From: Paragorgia papillata
Lineage: Eukaryota; Cnidaria; Anthozoa; Scleralcyonacea; Coralliidae
Assembly (NCBI GenBank): GCA_035771165.1
Contig: JAWNZC010000420.1
Span: forward strand, 124,001 to 188,000
DNA: 64,000 nucleotides
Direction: 5' to 3'
In this document: positions 23,501 through 35,428 of the stretch, piece after piece
Layout: the number at the start of each line of letters is the position of its first letter
How positions within the stretch are numbered: position 1 is the first letter of the stretch
The notes under the pieces: model-generated
Databases searched by the model: none
The model's input: only the letters and a program-made list of their open reading frames with translations
Told to the model about the DNA's origin: nothing
Translations under genes and position numbers: made by a program

Positions 23501-25250
23501 TAGTTTTATTATATGGCAACGTCCTGTGGTTGGTTGCTGACGTGACGAGATTTCTCTCGGGCATTATGGGAATTATTAATGCCCTACGTTTGGAAACAAA
23601 CAAAAAATCATAATAAGAAACTTTTATAGCCGAAAAACAACGAAAATAAATTAAATAAAGGACGATGAACATTCACGCTTGGCATAAATGCGCGGGAAAT
23701 TGCATGTTACATGTGTCCACATTTTTTTCGCAGGCCGTCAGCGTATTTGGGGAGCCTGCTAACGAATTTAAATTTGAGAAAATGCGCTGTCTTTCAAGTA
23801 CGTTAAAGAGCTTGGGTTCCTATGTCTAATTCAATATTTTGGGGGTTAGTAGGGGACGTCAGGAGGATCACAATGGTACCAAGATTGCCATGGTGATCTC
23901 TGTTCTCGCGCGATCGTGAGTTGATCTTTGTGAGCATTTTTACCAAAATGGCGTTTTGGCTCGGACACCAGAAAATGTTCACTTTTTCCCTTGTATAGAA
24001 TTTTTGTTTGTGACAGATCGGATATTTATTTTTCGCCTATCGGAAAGCCAAATTGTTAACTTAGAATCGTATGTTTTTTGTTTATCGAATTTGCTCGTAA
24101 ATTTGTTTGAAGCGTCGGAGTGATGCGTGCGTTTGAGATGTCGAACCATTTGTAGAATGCTACTTTTCAAGGATTTTATCTTGTTGGTGCAATATATGAA
24201 GGGAAAACCCCTGGAATGGCATATTGAAAATAAATTTCAAAGGACCAGGAGAAATACAGAAATCCAATTTGTGTTTTGATGACTGAAACGAGAAATGATA
24301 AGGTAAGAATAGTGATATATTTGTAGAGTAGTCTGAGAGAAATCTCGAGTATTTATACTAATTAGGCAGTGAAACATCTGAACTGCTGTTGATGGGTTTG
24401 CATGTATATAGACTTGATGGATTTAATTGTTTTGAAAAGTATGAAGATGTAAATGACAGAGTATAGTTATTGCTTATTTGTTCTATTATTTTTCATTTAG
24501 CATTGTGTTTATGTACCTTATGTATTATTTCACTGCATGCAGCTTTTAAAATCCAATTAACGAGAGCTGTGTTTACATATGTTACTTTCTCAAAATGTAG
24601 ATTTCAGTTCACTTAACTTTTGATTTGCTATCTCAGTCTAGTATTGTAGAGCTATATATTAAGCAGTAACAACTCCTACAATACAGTACGTCTGTTTGTA
24701 GTTTATAGTGATGTACATACAGCTGTGTTTAATATTTGCTGCAAAGATGCACAGCTCTTATATTATTGCCTTAGACAATTTTCCTATATTCAGTGTACAA
24801 CATAGCTGTGTTTATTGTTTTTGTTATTAACCAATGGTGTAAATAACAGCCAAAAGCTTTATTGTGATGCCCTTTTTGAAAACATGACTCTCCCGACACA
24901 CGTATTACTTTCTGAAGATGTATCCTGTAGCTCCTATATACTTACAGTACATGTACTGTATCTCTATTTATCTTTATTTACCTAAAAATATGCACAGTTG
25001 GTTTCATGTACATGTACCTAAGAGCAGGGATTATTTTTAGTCATTATAATTTACCTCTGTTTATAGTGCTACAGAGAAATATATCTGTTACTATTAAAGT
25101 AACAACGGTGAATGACAGCCCATCTCTTTTCTCTCTTGCAGAGGATGCAGAGCTGGATTCTGGTATTTTAAAAGCTGCATCCAAACACTGTCTACAATTA
25201 TTCATGATATTGCTTTCTGAAAACTGTTGGATCTGATAAATGTTATGAAA
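23501..25250. other. No gene recognised
   Basis: AT-rich sequence with short spurious frames on both strands. No RNA gene or domain seen. Confidence 0.4.
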
Positions 25251-25258
25251 GCTTAATC

Positions 25259-25697
25259 CAGTGATGGATCCAGCTTGATCTGGTAGGGGGGTGCTGAGTG
25301 AGCGAAGTGAGATCAGGCCTGCGCTGTGGGGCGCGGACCGAGGCAGGGTGGAGCACCACTGAGGGAGCTACGGCAGGGGTCTGGGGACACAGCCCCTGGC
25401 AGGATCAAGGGGCCGAGCTGGTGGTGGGGCTGGGGGGGTAGGGGGTGAAGCCTACCAGGAATTTTTTTTATACCCTATTAATACCTATGAATCATATGAT
25501 AGCTAATATGTGAATCATATATCTATGAATCATATGATAGCAGATAGCTATGATACCTAATACCTAGGTCCCTAGTATTAAGTTTACACGGACATTGAAT
25601 GGATGCATCCTTTATTGTACTTGACAAGGCAATTGGCACTCCCTGCACCCCCTTGGCCAAGGCCAGGGGGGTGTGCACCCCTATATATCCATCACTG
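25259..25697. mobile_element. Non-autonomous hAT element with perfect 8-bp TSD
   Basis: The termini CAGTGATGGAT and ATCCATCACTG are inverted repeats with the CAG...CTG ends typical of hAT. GCTTAATC is present exactly on both sides (25251-25258 and 25698-25705). The interior is GC-rich at both ends (for example CCCCTGGCAGG, CCTTGGCCAAGG) and AT-rich in the middle, with an internal AATCATATGATAGC repeat. No coding. The intact duplication suggests a fairly recent insertion. Confidence 0.92.
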
Positions 25698-25705
25698 GCT
25701 TAATC

Positions 25706-26865
25706 TTGAATTTAAGTACACTAAATCAGAGTTTTATTTACATATCACTTACTGTATACTGTATGTAACTACAGTTATTTTATAGTAATTAAACAATAAA
25801 TTTATTACCTTTCTTTTGTATCATTTGTTTGAATTTGTGTAGTGAATGTGTAAATACTCAATTATTTCCTGTGTTTACACATAGAAATTAAAGCAAATTT
25901 AAGATGAATTTCATCAATTTTCATGGCAATTGTCATTTCAATTGTTTACTGTATCTCTACTCCATCACAGGGATGACTATGTTAATAGGTTGCTGTTTAT
26001 TTAGTAAGAAATAATAAAATGGGTGATCATGTTCACATAGTTACACAGCCTGAAGCAAACATAAAGATGGAGTTATTGAGAGAATTTGGTTTATGTGAAG
26101 CCAAGGTTTTTGCCTCAGGGCTCTCAGGTTATGCTATATAAAACATTCATTTTCTATTTTTTGAGAACCCTGGCACTATATCCATACAACCTCTTCAATG
26201 GTCAAATACGAGTCACCTTGTGTCCCATTGTTGATGTGAAAACAAAGAGATTGCCACAATACCAAAACTCACAGTATTTACCCTCTTGGCACAAGTCTTG
26301 AGTTGTGGATTATTTCGGCTTGAAAAAAGCTTGCTATTAGCGACATATGGCTTTATAATCAAATAAAACTTCGTACAAAAACTACCCAAGTATTACCAAA
26401 TCATTTTATACACAATCGCACTACAGAGCAAATCCTTGTTTCACGCAGTTACTGCACAAAGAAACAATAATTTGAAATTCAAAATGCAATGTCGCCGCCA
26501 TTTTTTTAATTTTTGGGGGTATACCGCTGAATGCAATGACTGGCGATTTCGCTATCATTTTTGCCAAGCGTGATTATAAAAGTAAATTCTAGTATGCATT
26601 ATATAGTTTTATTGGGAACAAGACGCCTGCTTAGGCGTTCACTCGGGCTACTGATTTCTGCAAATATTGGCGCAGTCTTCGTACGCGCATCTAGAAAACC
26701 TGAGGAACAGCGTGTGCATATTAAGTGTTTGTTAAAAAGTACAAAACTTTGATGATCAGAAGGGCGCTCGACACAAATTCTCTATATATGGTCTTATATG
26801 AAGTACTTGGTTCTATGAAGCGATTTGGTGTAAACAACAAGCCCGTTTAGCCGAATAATTAAACG
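25706..26865. other. No gene recognised; one half of a 23-bp direct repeat
   Basis: AT-rich sequence. The only structure seen is the 23-base word at 26572-26594, repeated exactly at 27545-27567. Confidence 0.4.
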
Positions 26866-26869
26866 ATCT

Positions 26870-27140
26870 TAATATTTTCAGTAGACTAGACAAAACCTAT
26901 AGTGCTGAATTCGGCAGATTCAAGCGATGGTTTCGATATGGAATTCATGTAAATCGTACCAACAGAAAATATTTAAACATGCATTTTTGAAACACATTTC
27001 CAAATGTAATATTACACCTTCATGATAGGGAGACGACTAATACATGCATCTAAACATATTTTTTGCATTATTCGGTGCCTACCACATGTGTTTCGTAGTT
27101 GTTGGACCAAGCAGCAAGACGTTTAATACTAGGTAAACAG
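26870..27140. mobile_element. Single-arm relative of the 32.7-33.6 kb foldback
   Basis: GACAAAACCTATAGTGCTG...TTCGGCAGATTCAAGCGAT and CAGAAAATATTTAAACATG match 32965-33060, and GTAGTTGTTGGACCAAGCAG matches 33176-33195. The copy is diverged and lacks the opposite arm. Confidence 0.75.
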
Positions 27141-27673
27141 TACGTATATGTTCTTTGATATTATGTGGCTCTTTCTTGTACGTCTAGTCCTCAAGTCAAG
27201 GCTTCCTAGGTACTGATGACACACGGCATTTTCTCCCGTCTGTAATATACTCGTCGATCTATTCTGTCTTCATGGACAAACCTTGTCAGCAACATTACTG
27301 ATCAACTACTGATGAATTCACTAATACCGCGGAAATCGCCTCAACCCAACTCGATCAAAGGCAAAGCTGTCGAAAAGAAAGAACTCGAAAAATCGAAAAT
27401 CGAGCACGCCTTACAGTTTCGCAAGGCCTGACGAGATGATGCAATAATGCCATTTTGTGGAACCTCCCACCCCCCCAAAAAAAAAAGGAAAAAAAGCTGA
27501 AACCTAGACTCGCCCGAGCACAGGTTGCCCGAGTAATTATGAACATTATAAAAGTAAATTCTAGTATCCTGACGAGAAAGAAACAGCAGAAAATGACGCT
27601 AGTTCGGTGTTTTGACGAAAAAGTTTTGAACCAAGAAATACAAGATTGATTTTGAAAGTGCCATGTAATAAAC

Positions 27674-27965
27674 TACTTAATAACCTCGACCGTTCGATCT
27701 TTACGTACGGTAAAATATTAAATCTCGGTCTTGAACGTATTAACCTCGCTATCGCTCGGTCAACACAGCAAGACCTCGGTTTAATATTTTACCGTAAAGG
27801 CGGTTTTCCACTAGGCGACATTTGTCGACCGACTCGACATTTTTCTTTTGTCTTGGCTAATTCGTTTCACTCGACAGCTTGCGAGACAAACGAAAATGTC
27901 GCTTCGCGCGATATTTTCCGCCTAGTGGAAAACCGCCTTAAAGACCTCACTCTCGGTTATTAAAT
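27674..27965. mobile_element. Palindromic ACCTCGG/CCGAGGT-type repeat
   Basis: ACTTAATAACCTCGAC at the left is mirrored by CTCGGTTATTAAATAGT at the right. Inside, CGGTAAAATATTAAATCTCGG pairs with CCTCGGTTTAATATTTTACCG. A second MITE is inserted in it at 27797-27939. I associate this repeat type with anthozoan genomes, but that is from general familiarity, not a search. Confidence 0.7.
27797..27939. mobile_element. 143-bp MITE nested in the palindromic repeat
   Basis: Perfect terminal inverted repeats AAGGCGGTTTTCCACTAGGC and their complement close a 143-bp interior, which has further internal symmetry (CGACATTTGTCG; AAATGTCGCTTCGCGCGA). It interrupts the ACCGTAAAGACCTC-type word of the surrounding repeat. 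Confidence 0.85.
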
Positions 27966-27969
27966 AGTT

Positions 27970-29190
27970 AGTATACCATCGGCGATCCATATGTTCCTTA
28001 ATATTTAGTATTTGCCTGCTTCGGTTTTATAATGCCTGGGGCCCTTGTCAAAGGACTTGGCATTTGCTAGATATTCTTACCATTCTTATGAGCCAATAAA
28101 CAGGTAGCTGGGATAGGGAGCACATTTAATTCTGCTGGTTGTTACAAGTAAAGTAATTGATTTCATATTACTTGCAACAAAACGTACCTGGCTGCACATG
28201 CATGTCAGCAGCTTTCCCGTGTGCCGTTAACCCGCCTCTGCATTAATTGAAAAACTTGATGAAGACGAAGAACGAATTCTTAAATTAACCTTATTAAATT
28301 AACCTTATTAGACCTTATAATTAGTTCGTTCTTCATTTCATGTTGTGAATCAACTTATCTACTTTTGCAATTTAGAAAAATCCTTTTGGAAGCCAAATCC
28401 TGAACATACCATCAATAACTACACTACTGTATATGGTTAAATTATCGCTGTTGGATGGTTACTGCGCGAAAAAGTAAGCCAAACCTATTGCTGAGTGATC
28501 ATTTGTTAAACTGTACACTATCCTAGACATAGTCAAGTCGAACTGTCGCGTATAGAGCATATATGGCAAAGGAACAGTATTTTACAGAATTTTCTTTTCT
28601 TGTCACTGTATATTTCACCGAGTGTTGTTAGCCTTGTGGTTTTATCATATGAAACATTTGTCTGAAAACGTCAAGATCTACAATCTAGAGGGTTCCCAAA
28701 TATGGATGTACAAGGATGCGAATGATTAATGTTTATGATATGTTATTCACTACGCAGGGAAACCATGCATATGTGGTTTAAGGGCTTAACGACCCCTCGT
28801 GTACCCGAGTTTTGCACCTATCAATGTTAAGTACGAGAGGGCAGGGGGTGGGCGAGGGGTGGGGATCTGACATTTCTCTTTAAGGAAAGTCCAAATCCAC
28901 AGCTATGGGGACAACACCATTAGCAAAATATAATATTTCCCAGCCTGAGGGAACACTTTTTTAAGAAATACTTTCCAGGTACGGTAATACACATTTACAA
29001 ATTTTAATTAAAAATATGTGGTTGATTCTAGTGTAATGCTAATCGCTCAAGTCCAAAACTGACACATTCAAACACAACAGTAAAGTAGAAGATAGTTGGC
29101 TAAAAATAAGGCTATATTCAATGAGATTCGGAAACATGCTTTTACCTGTTCCAAAGTACGCATTTCTGCCAATTTTGCGACAATGGCACA
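27970..29190. other. No gene recognised
   Basis: AT-rich sequence. A small imperfect hairpin (GAAGAACGAA / TTCGTTCTTC) spans 28268-28330. Nothing else is supported. Confidence 0.4.
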
Positions 29191-29195
29191 ACACC

Positions 29196-29515
29196 CATAG
29201 AGATCATAAAGAGAACAAGAGGGACCATTGGAGGAAAGCTCCAGTCAAGTGCGGGTAACCAATGAAGGCTGCCACCATCTTTGATCAACTGGGGGGGGGG
29301 GGGGGGGTGCAAACCCGGATGTAAAACCACGTAGTCCCAGACTTTTCCTACCATAGCTCTCGAATAGTAGGAAAGGTCTGGGACCGAGTAGTTTTACATC
29401 CGGGTTTGCAATTTTGCCCCCCCCCCCCTTGATCCAAGATGGCAGCCTTATTGATTACCCGCATTTGACTGGAGGTTTCCACCAATGCCACATCTAGTTT
29501 TATTTATGATTCCTA
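29196..29515. mobile_element. Foldback MITE with G-run and C-run arms
   Basis: The arms mirror each other: GACTGGAGCTTTCCTCC-type outer parts, AAGATGGCAGCC, a G17 run in the left arm against a C10-11 run in the right, and ACATCCGGGTTTGCA. The loop around 29353-29366 is short. A degenerate right half (CCAAGATGGCAGCCTTCAATTAG...) lies at 57660-57750. Confidence 0.85.
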
Positions 29516-30054
29516 TGACTACACCGACAAATAACATTGGTCACCAGACTCCCAAGCGGCAGTCAAAACGATCAAAATTCATATGTTCAGGACAGCAAAG
29601 CTGGTCACATCACCCTTTCCAGGCCCCCTCCCCACTCGGATTTGACATTGATAGGTAAGGAGGAACAATTAACACTAACCAACAATGGACGGTACCGAAA
29701 AAGATGGCGGCGGTACATTTAACGACAATGCTTTGCGACCTCAAATCAGCTCAAATAACAACTAAACACTGTTTATCACGCTAAGATGGATTAAGTAAGT
29801 AAAAACTTCATTCCTACCAAAGTTGATCGTTTTAAAACCATATCTTCCAATAATTTTGCAAGAAACAATATTTACTACACGCAACGGATTCTAGTTAAAT
29901 GTACAAGTCGCCATCTTTTTCGGTACGGTCAATTATTGCAGCAAGACTGCAATGACCACTTTAATTTTTATAAAATTATCAGCTAGGATAGACTTTTTCC
30001 GCATGGCAGTCAAATCGGCAGCCAATAATGAAGCATCACCATGAAGGCATCAGC

Positions 30055-30055
<1 letters not shown>

Positions 30056-30091
<36 letters not shown>

Positions 30092-30139
30092 ATAACAAGG
30101 CATGAATGCTAGCTGCCGTGCGGCTACAACAACAACAAT

Positions 30140-30209
<70 letters not shown>

Positions 30210-30211
30210 GC
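30056..30211. repeat. (ATT)n and (CAA)n microsatellites
   Basis: About ten ATT units (30058-30091), then a ~25-unit CAA/ACA tract from 30125 interrupted by CGACAA. Confidence 0.95.
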
Positions 30212-30337
30212 GACAACGACGTAGCTATTATATGTATTACATTATATTATAACGACTTTATACTAATATATACTACGACTTTATACTAATATAATATACG
30301 ATGACTACACTAACATTAGGGATGTTATATTTTCAGC

Positions 30338-30344
30338 GTTGTCC

Positions 30345-30398
<54 letters not shown>

Positions 30399-30480
30399 CC
30401 GTCCGTCCGTCCGTCCGTCCGTCACCAGTATATCTCAAAAGGTATTGCAAGGATCTTCAGAATTTAATAAGTATTTATAA
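30338..30480. mobile_element. Microsatellite-cored dispersed repeat, (TCTG)n(TCCG)n
   Basis: TCTG units change to TCCG units and are followed by CACCAGTATATCTCAAAAGGTATTGCA, the same 3' block as after the array at 15070-15200. Confidence 0.75.
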
Positions 30481-31735
30481 CGCGGGCTCTAGCTCAGGTT
30501 CTACATGGCACGAAAAAATACCACATGGTACAGAAACCAGATGATCAATTTAGGGGCCATCTCCCCTTTTAGTATTTTAGTATGCGGGCCGTGTGACAGT
30601 TTGATTGTTTGAAAGATTAGGTCCGGTAGATTGGCGATTTTACTCGTTGGATATTCATTGAAATACGACGACTTACAAGGAAGATTGTTACGTATTCAAC
30701 AACTTTTTATTTTTTTGACATGAAGGTGCGGTAAACACACTATGTTTTGTTGAGAAATATGCTGAAACAACTTTCAATTTGCAACATATAGAGCTTGTCT
30801 TAGAGCCCGTGTATATCGTCTGATTCTTTCGACACTTAATACTGTTGTTTTCACTTTAAATTCGCTCTTCCGGATAATTATGGAAATAACGGTGGTGTTA
30901 AACTATTGGGTAACACGAAACCTTTACAAAACTGTAAAAAAGTTATTAAAAAGTTATTAATTATTAAAAAGTACATAAAAAAGGTTATTAATATTACATT
31001 AAATATATATATTACAAATATATATTATCTTCAGATCCATGCATTTCACGTTTTCTTTTCCTTGAGACAATTCCGCTCTCGTGTATATAGTTCAATCTCC
31101 AGACACGTGTTTCGCTGTACTACAGCTCAGTGTAGCTTGGAACAATCTATAGTGCGCACATCTAGAGAGCATGAGGTGGTATACGGCCAGAGTGCTCGAA
31201 CTGTCACAAGGGTATAGTGAGCTGCAAGCGAACCGTAGTAAATCACATACAGATCGGCTGCGAATGCTTTATCTTACTTATCAAATGGACGCATCTAAAT
31301 AGCCATGTTTTCAAACTATTTCTTTAGCCGGAATGATTTTATATAGCTAAGTAAATTGAGGAAAAAGTTTATGTAAATCAGGACGAATCTGTATGCGATT
31401 TACAGATATTGATCAAACATTTCTTTGTTTTGAACTTTCTTAATGAATAAGAAAATTCAAAAGAAATAAATGTTTAATATATATATATATATATATATTA
31501 AAGTGATACAAGCCGAACGTGTAATAGAGTGCATGGTTACTTGTGCTTATATATAGTTTTAATTTAGTATGTGATAGAGATCTACGAATACGTTAAGCAT
31601 CTAATCTATCACACATATTCTGTAGAAAGCATACATGAGGTTTATATCAAATGTTTTATTAAAGAGCTGTTCGTCTCCAACACTGGACACCGCGGCAAGA
31701 CTCTCTCCTCCGCAGAGGCTCGGAGGGGAAGGCGT
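30481..31735. other. No gene recognised
   Basis: AT-rich DNA with a (TA)n stretch at 31477-31500. No domain or RNA gene seen. Confidence 0.4.
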
Positions 31736-31737
31736 GC

Positions 31738-31800
31738 GGGCGAGAGAGACAGAGAGAGACAGAGAGAGACAGAGAGAGACAGAGAGAGACAGAGAGACTT
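31738..31800. repeat. (GAGAGACA)n simple repeat
   Basis: About seven 8-bp units. It directly abuts the 3' truncation point of a minus-strand LINE fragment. Confidence 0.95.
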
Positions 31801-31802
31801 TT

Positions 31803-32475
31803 GTAAATTGGAGTTACACGGGCAGCTTTCCAGTCGGATGGAAATATTCCGGTTTCAATTGACTTATTGAAAATTATACAAATTGATTCTGCAATTACTG
31901 GTGCGGCTACTTTAACTAGACGGCAGGGGATTTTGTCAAGTCCAGCGGCTTTGTTTATGGATAAATTTTTTAGATGATATAATACATCAGAGATACTTAT
32001 TGAATTCAAATTAAAAACACTACTTGCTGCATTAATATACTCATCATAACTTCTAGTTGACTCTCCGAGTTTGGAAGCCAAATTTGGCCCAACCTCAGTA
32101 AAGTGTTTGTTGAAAGCCTCAGAAATTTCCACTGGGTCCGTCAAGGTGCCACTTTCTGTTTTAATAGATTGAATGTTGTTGTCAGTTTTTCTTTCACGCG
32201 ACATAATATCATTTATTGTATGCCATAATTCACGTGGGTTGCCGGAGTTTGCTTTTAAATGTTCCTTAAAGTAACTAGCTTTGGTTTTTCGGATTTCGTT
32301 GTTAGTAAAATTTTTTACATTCTTATAATTCGCCCAGTCAACAGGGTCATTAGATTTACCGGCTTTAGATTTAAGTTTATCACGTTCAATCATGAGTTGT
32401 TTAACATTTGCATTTATCCATGGTGACTTCTTATTACGAATTCTTTTTGTTTTAATCGGCGCGTGTTTATCCACA
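31803..32475 (-). pseudogene. LINE reverse transcriptase fragment (N-terminal RT region)
   Basis: One uninterrupted minus-strand frame of about 220 codons carries the linker upstream of the RT (KSPWINANVKQLMIERDKLK; YFKEHLK; LWHTIND) and the first RT blocks (NKAAGLDKIPCRLVKVAA; IFNKSIETGIFPSDWKAARV, then TPIYK). This is the organisation of CR1/L2/Jockey-group non-LTR retrotransposons. The catalytic FADD box and everything after it are missing. The fragment is bounded by a GTCT/CAGA array on its 5' side (32480-32592) and the GAGAGACA array on its 3' side. The open frame continues into both repeats, which artificially lengthens it. Confidence 0.85.
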
Positions 32476-32478
32476 ACA

Positions 32479-32479
<1 letters not shown>

Positions 32480-32577
<98 letters not shown>

Positions 32578-32592
32578 GGCAGGCAGGCAGGC
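32480..32592. repeat. (CAGA)n / (CAGG)n microsatellite
   Basis: About 26 CAGA units pass into four CAGG units, followed by CAGGCACCAGGG. It is the third tetranucleotide array of this type in the window and forms the 5' boundary of the LINE fragment. Confidence 0.95.
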
Positions 32593-32729
32593 AGACAGGC
32601 AGGCACCAGGGTTTGAGATTAAAATGTTTTGGTGGTACCCCAAGGGATACCAGCATCTCTGAACTTCGTATCCCAAATGAAAATTTGGTATCCAAACTTT
32701 TGATACCAGAAAATACACGACAGTGCTTC

Positions 32730-33627
32730 TTACAGAGGATTTCACATAACTTTTTGCCGATTGTGTTCCGAAGTTTGTTCGTTATTTCCGAAGTTGGTGA
32801 TGAACTTCGCAAATTCATTACATAGTAGCCAATCAAGTTGCGAACTTCAAAACGAACTTTCGAAGTTCGGAAGTTTGTTGTCCACGGCATCATTTCAAAG
32901 TTCCCTGTTGGACGTATAGAGTAAATATTCGAATAACAATGGATCTAAATACTTTCAGTGGACAAAACCTATAGTGCTGGATTCGGCAGATTCAAAGCGA
33001 TCATTTCGATATAAAATTTATTTAAATCAGGCAAACAGAAAATATTTAAACATGTTTTGAAACACATGTCTCCCAATGTAATACGACACCCACATTATAT
33101 CTAGACATGCAAACAGGTAAACATATAAATATTCATATTCTTGGCGTTATTTCGCTACTTATTACTTGCGTTTTGTAGTTGTTGGACTAAGCAGCAAGCC
33201 GTTAGCAAAAACACTACTAAGTATCAGCTCGATTTACTTGTATTATTTAGATTTACAATTATTTCGTGTGGGTGTCGTATTTACATTGGGAGACTTGTGT
33301 TTCAAAACATGTTTGAATATTTTCTGTTTGCCTGATTTAAATAAATTTTATATCGAAATGATCGCTTGAATATGCCGAATCCAGCAATATAGGTTTTGTC
33401 CACCGAAAGTAATTAGATCTGTTGTTATTCGAATATTTACTCTATACGTTCAACAGTGAATTTTGAAATGATGCGAACAACAAACTTCGCAATCTCGCAA
33501 GTTCGTTTTGAAGTTCGCAACTTGATTGGCTATTATGTAATGAACTTGCGAAGTTCGTCACCAACTTCGGAAATAACGAACGAACTTCGGAACACAATCG
33601 GCAAAAGTTATGTGAAATCCTCTGTAA
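32730..33627. mobile_element. Long foldback element, ~360-bp arms
   Basis: The left arm 32730-33090 is mirrored at 33270-33627: TTACAGAGGATTTCACATAA against its complement, a string of GAACTTCG/CGAAGTTC words, AACCTATAGTGCTGGATTCG, and TCTCCCAATGTAATACGACA. The loop is about 179 bp. The repeated CGAAGTTCG words allow many alternative stems. Related sequence occurs at 26870-27140 (outer arm only) and 40743-41205 (CGAAGTTCG end). It is non-autonomous. Confidence 0.9.
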
Positions 33628-33664
33628 AGGTGATGTACAGTTCGTTCTGCACATGACCACAATG

Positions 33665-34198
33665 TGGCCCCAAAACAGGACATGACAATTTCTTTTGGAA
33701 TTGAATTCCAAAGGTATGCTCCATCATACATGAAACTATTTTTCATATTATTAGTATGCGGTTGTGGTAAACAAAGACTACTTGAAATGTTCCGAAGATT
33801 ATAGTTTGTCATCTCACCTTTATATGTGAAAAGATTAGTGAGTGACTCAGGGCCCATTTTATTTAATAATTTGTACATCATTTTTGCTTTAGCTTTCTTC
33901 CCTTCTGTTTTAAGTGGCTCCCAGCCCAATGCTTGTAAAGCAACAGAATGATCTATGTCATTGCTCATATTCATGATAATTCTAGCAGCTCTATTTTGGA
34001 GTTTTTGGAGTCGTTTTGATTGGTTTCACCGAACACATCCCATACTTCACAACAGTAATCGAAGTATGGGTGACCAATAGCATTATATACAGAAAGACAT
34101 GTTTGCTTATCAGCAAATTCTTTTAAATGTCGAAGAGCCGAGATTCCTGCTGTTATTTTCTTGTAAATATTTTCAGTGTTACTCTTCACATTTCTCAA
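33665..34198 (-). pseudogene. LINE reverse transcriptase, C-terminal region
   Basis: Minus-strand frames joined by one frameshift near 33985 give the post-catalytic part of a Jockey/CR1-type ORF2: ISALRHLKEFADKQTCLSV, the HPYFDYCCEVWD block, RLQKLQNRAARII, LGWEPLKTEGKKAKAKMMY, and a C-terminus with NSFMYDGAYLWNSIPKEI. It is upstream, in minus orientation, of the N-terminal piece at 31803-32475. The two pieces are therefore in permuted order and cannot be one simply truncated insertion. A long foldback element sits between them. Confidence 0.8.
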
Positions 34199-35428
34199 TA
34201 GACGAGTTCAAGGTTATGGACGCCATATTGAAAAAGGGGCAAAGAGTCTGGGGCGAGCGCAGTCAAAGGGAGCAAACGCCTTATATTTTCATATGTAAAC
34301 TCCACGATTTTTGATCAGTGGGTGAATGGTTTACTTGAACGATTTTGGGTCCGTATCATTTTGTAATTTCTGTAATACTTGTTATTTTGGAAGGCTTGGA
34401 GGATTCTAAAAGAAATCGTGATGGTTTGTTGAGGAATTGTATGCGAGCGCTTCACTGATTTGGTCATGAAAATATTATTCTAGACTCTCTAGGTTCAGTT
34501 CACGTCCTTAAAAGTGCAATCTATCACTAACATTTAGAATACCTGCTCGTAAATTGGCTTGTTCATCGCTCCTCGCTCTGTATCAATAGAGCGTTTTCAT
34601 CTGACGTCACGGCGGCCATATTGGTGTACCAAAACAATGAAATGGCAGCCATATTGGTGTACAGTATGGGAATTAGCTAGCTCTTTCTTATTCAAATATT
34701 TCGTATTGTTTCACCACCCCAATGGGGCCACCGACCACGTGAGTGAAAACGCTCTATAGGTGCGTGTACATACAATTCCTCAACAAACCATCACGATTTC
34801 TTTTAGAATCCTCCAAGCCATCCAAAATAATGTACGAGTCAAATCCAACTGCGATCATCCCGGGCAAACCCCGGGCATTTGACCCAAGGTGAGCTCCATA
34901 TAGGTGGGAATTTTGACACAAAGCAATCCCACCCGGTCGGGCATTTGACTATTGAAAAAAGTTGGTCAGCGGTTGCACGTTAAAAAATCTCCTCGTTCTA
35001 GCCATCTCTTCAGTCTGCATGATCTTTTCTGTCAATATTCCACGTGAACATTTGAAAATGTCGTTGTTTAAAGTCTGGAATGCAAAGAAGGACGTTGAAA
35101 CCTCATGGTAGTGAATTTTTTGTTGTCTATGAATGAAATATTTCAAACAAAATCTTTTAATAGAGCCTTGACAGTTCCAGACGGTGGGGCATTTGACTGT
35201 GTTTTCGGTCCACATAGTGGGGAATTTGACCAAAATTGTTTGGAAAAGTCAAATTCCCAGGGGTTTGCCCGGGGGGGATGATCGCAGTTGGAATTGACTC
35301 ATACATTAAATATGAAAATATATGGCGTTGGCCCCTTTGACCGCGTTTGCCCCTTTGACCGCGCTCGCCCCCAGACTCTTCGCCCCCTTTTCAATATGGC
35401 GTCCGTAACCTTGAACTCGTCTATTCAA
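34198..35428. mobile_element. Nested set of inverted repeats (matryoshka foldbacks)
   Basis: The outer arms 34198-34305 and 35311-35428 share GAGTTCAAGGTTATGGACGC, AGAGTCTGGGGCGAGCGC and complements. Inside, 34372-34441 pairs with 34771-34835 (TCCTCAACAAACCATCACGA), enclosing a separate MITE at 34589-34754. To the right, 34850-34895 pairs with 35251-35306 (AACTGCGATCATCCCGGGCA). The right outer arm repeats GCCCCTTTGACCGCG twice. No gene is present. Confidence 0.85.
34589..34754. mobile_element. Tc1/mariner-like MITE with TA target duplication
   Basis: GAGCGTTTTCA and TGAAAACGCTC are perfect 11-bp inverted termini flanked on both sides by TA. The interior (TGACGTCACGGCGGCCATAT, a repeated CCATATTGGTGTAC, CCGACCACGTGAGTG) matches 23320-23500. 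Its 166-bp length excludes coding. Confidence 0.88.

Noticed and set aside
25006..25236. Possible exon-like 76-codon frame with EDAELDSG
   Set aside because: No family, no splice context and AT-rich chance composition; not supported.
26572..27567. LTR retrotransposon bounded by the 23-bp direct repeat
   Set aside because: The repeat is far too short for an LTR, and no gag, protease, RT or primer-binding site lies between.
32463..32893. Frames running through the CAGA array into the foldback
   Set aside because: Microsatellite translation joined to non-coding repeat sequence.
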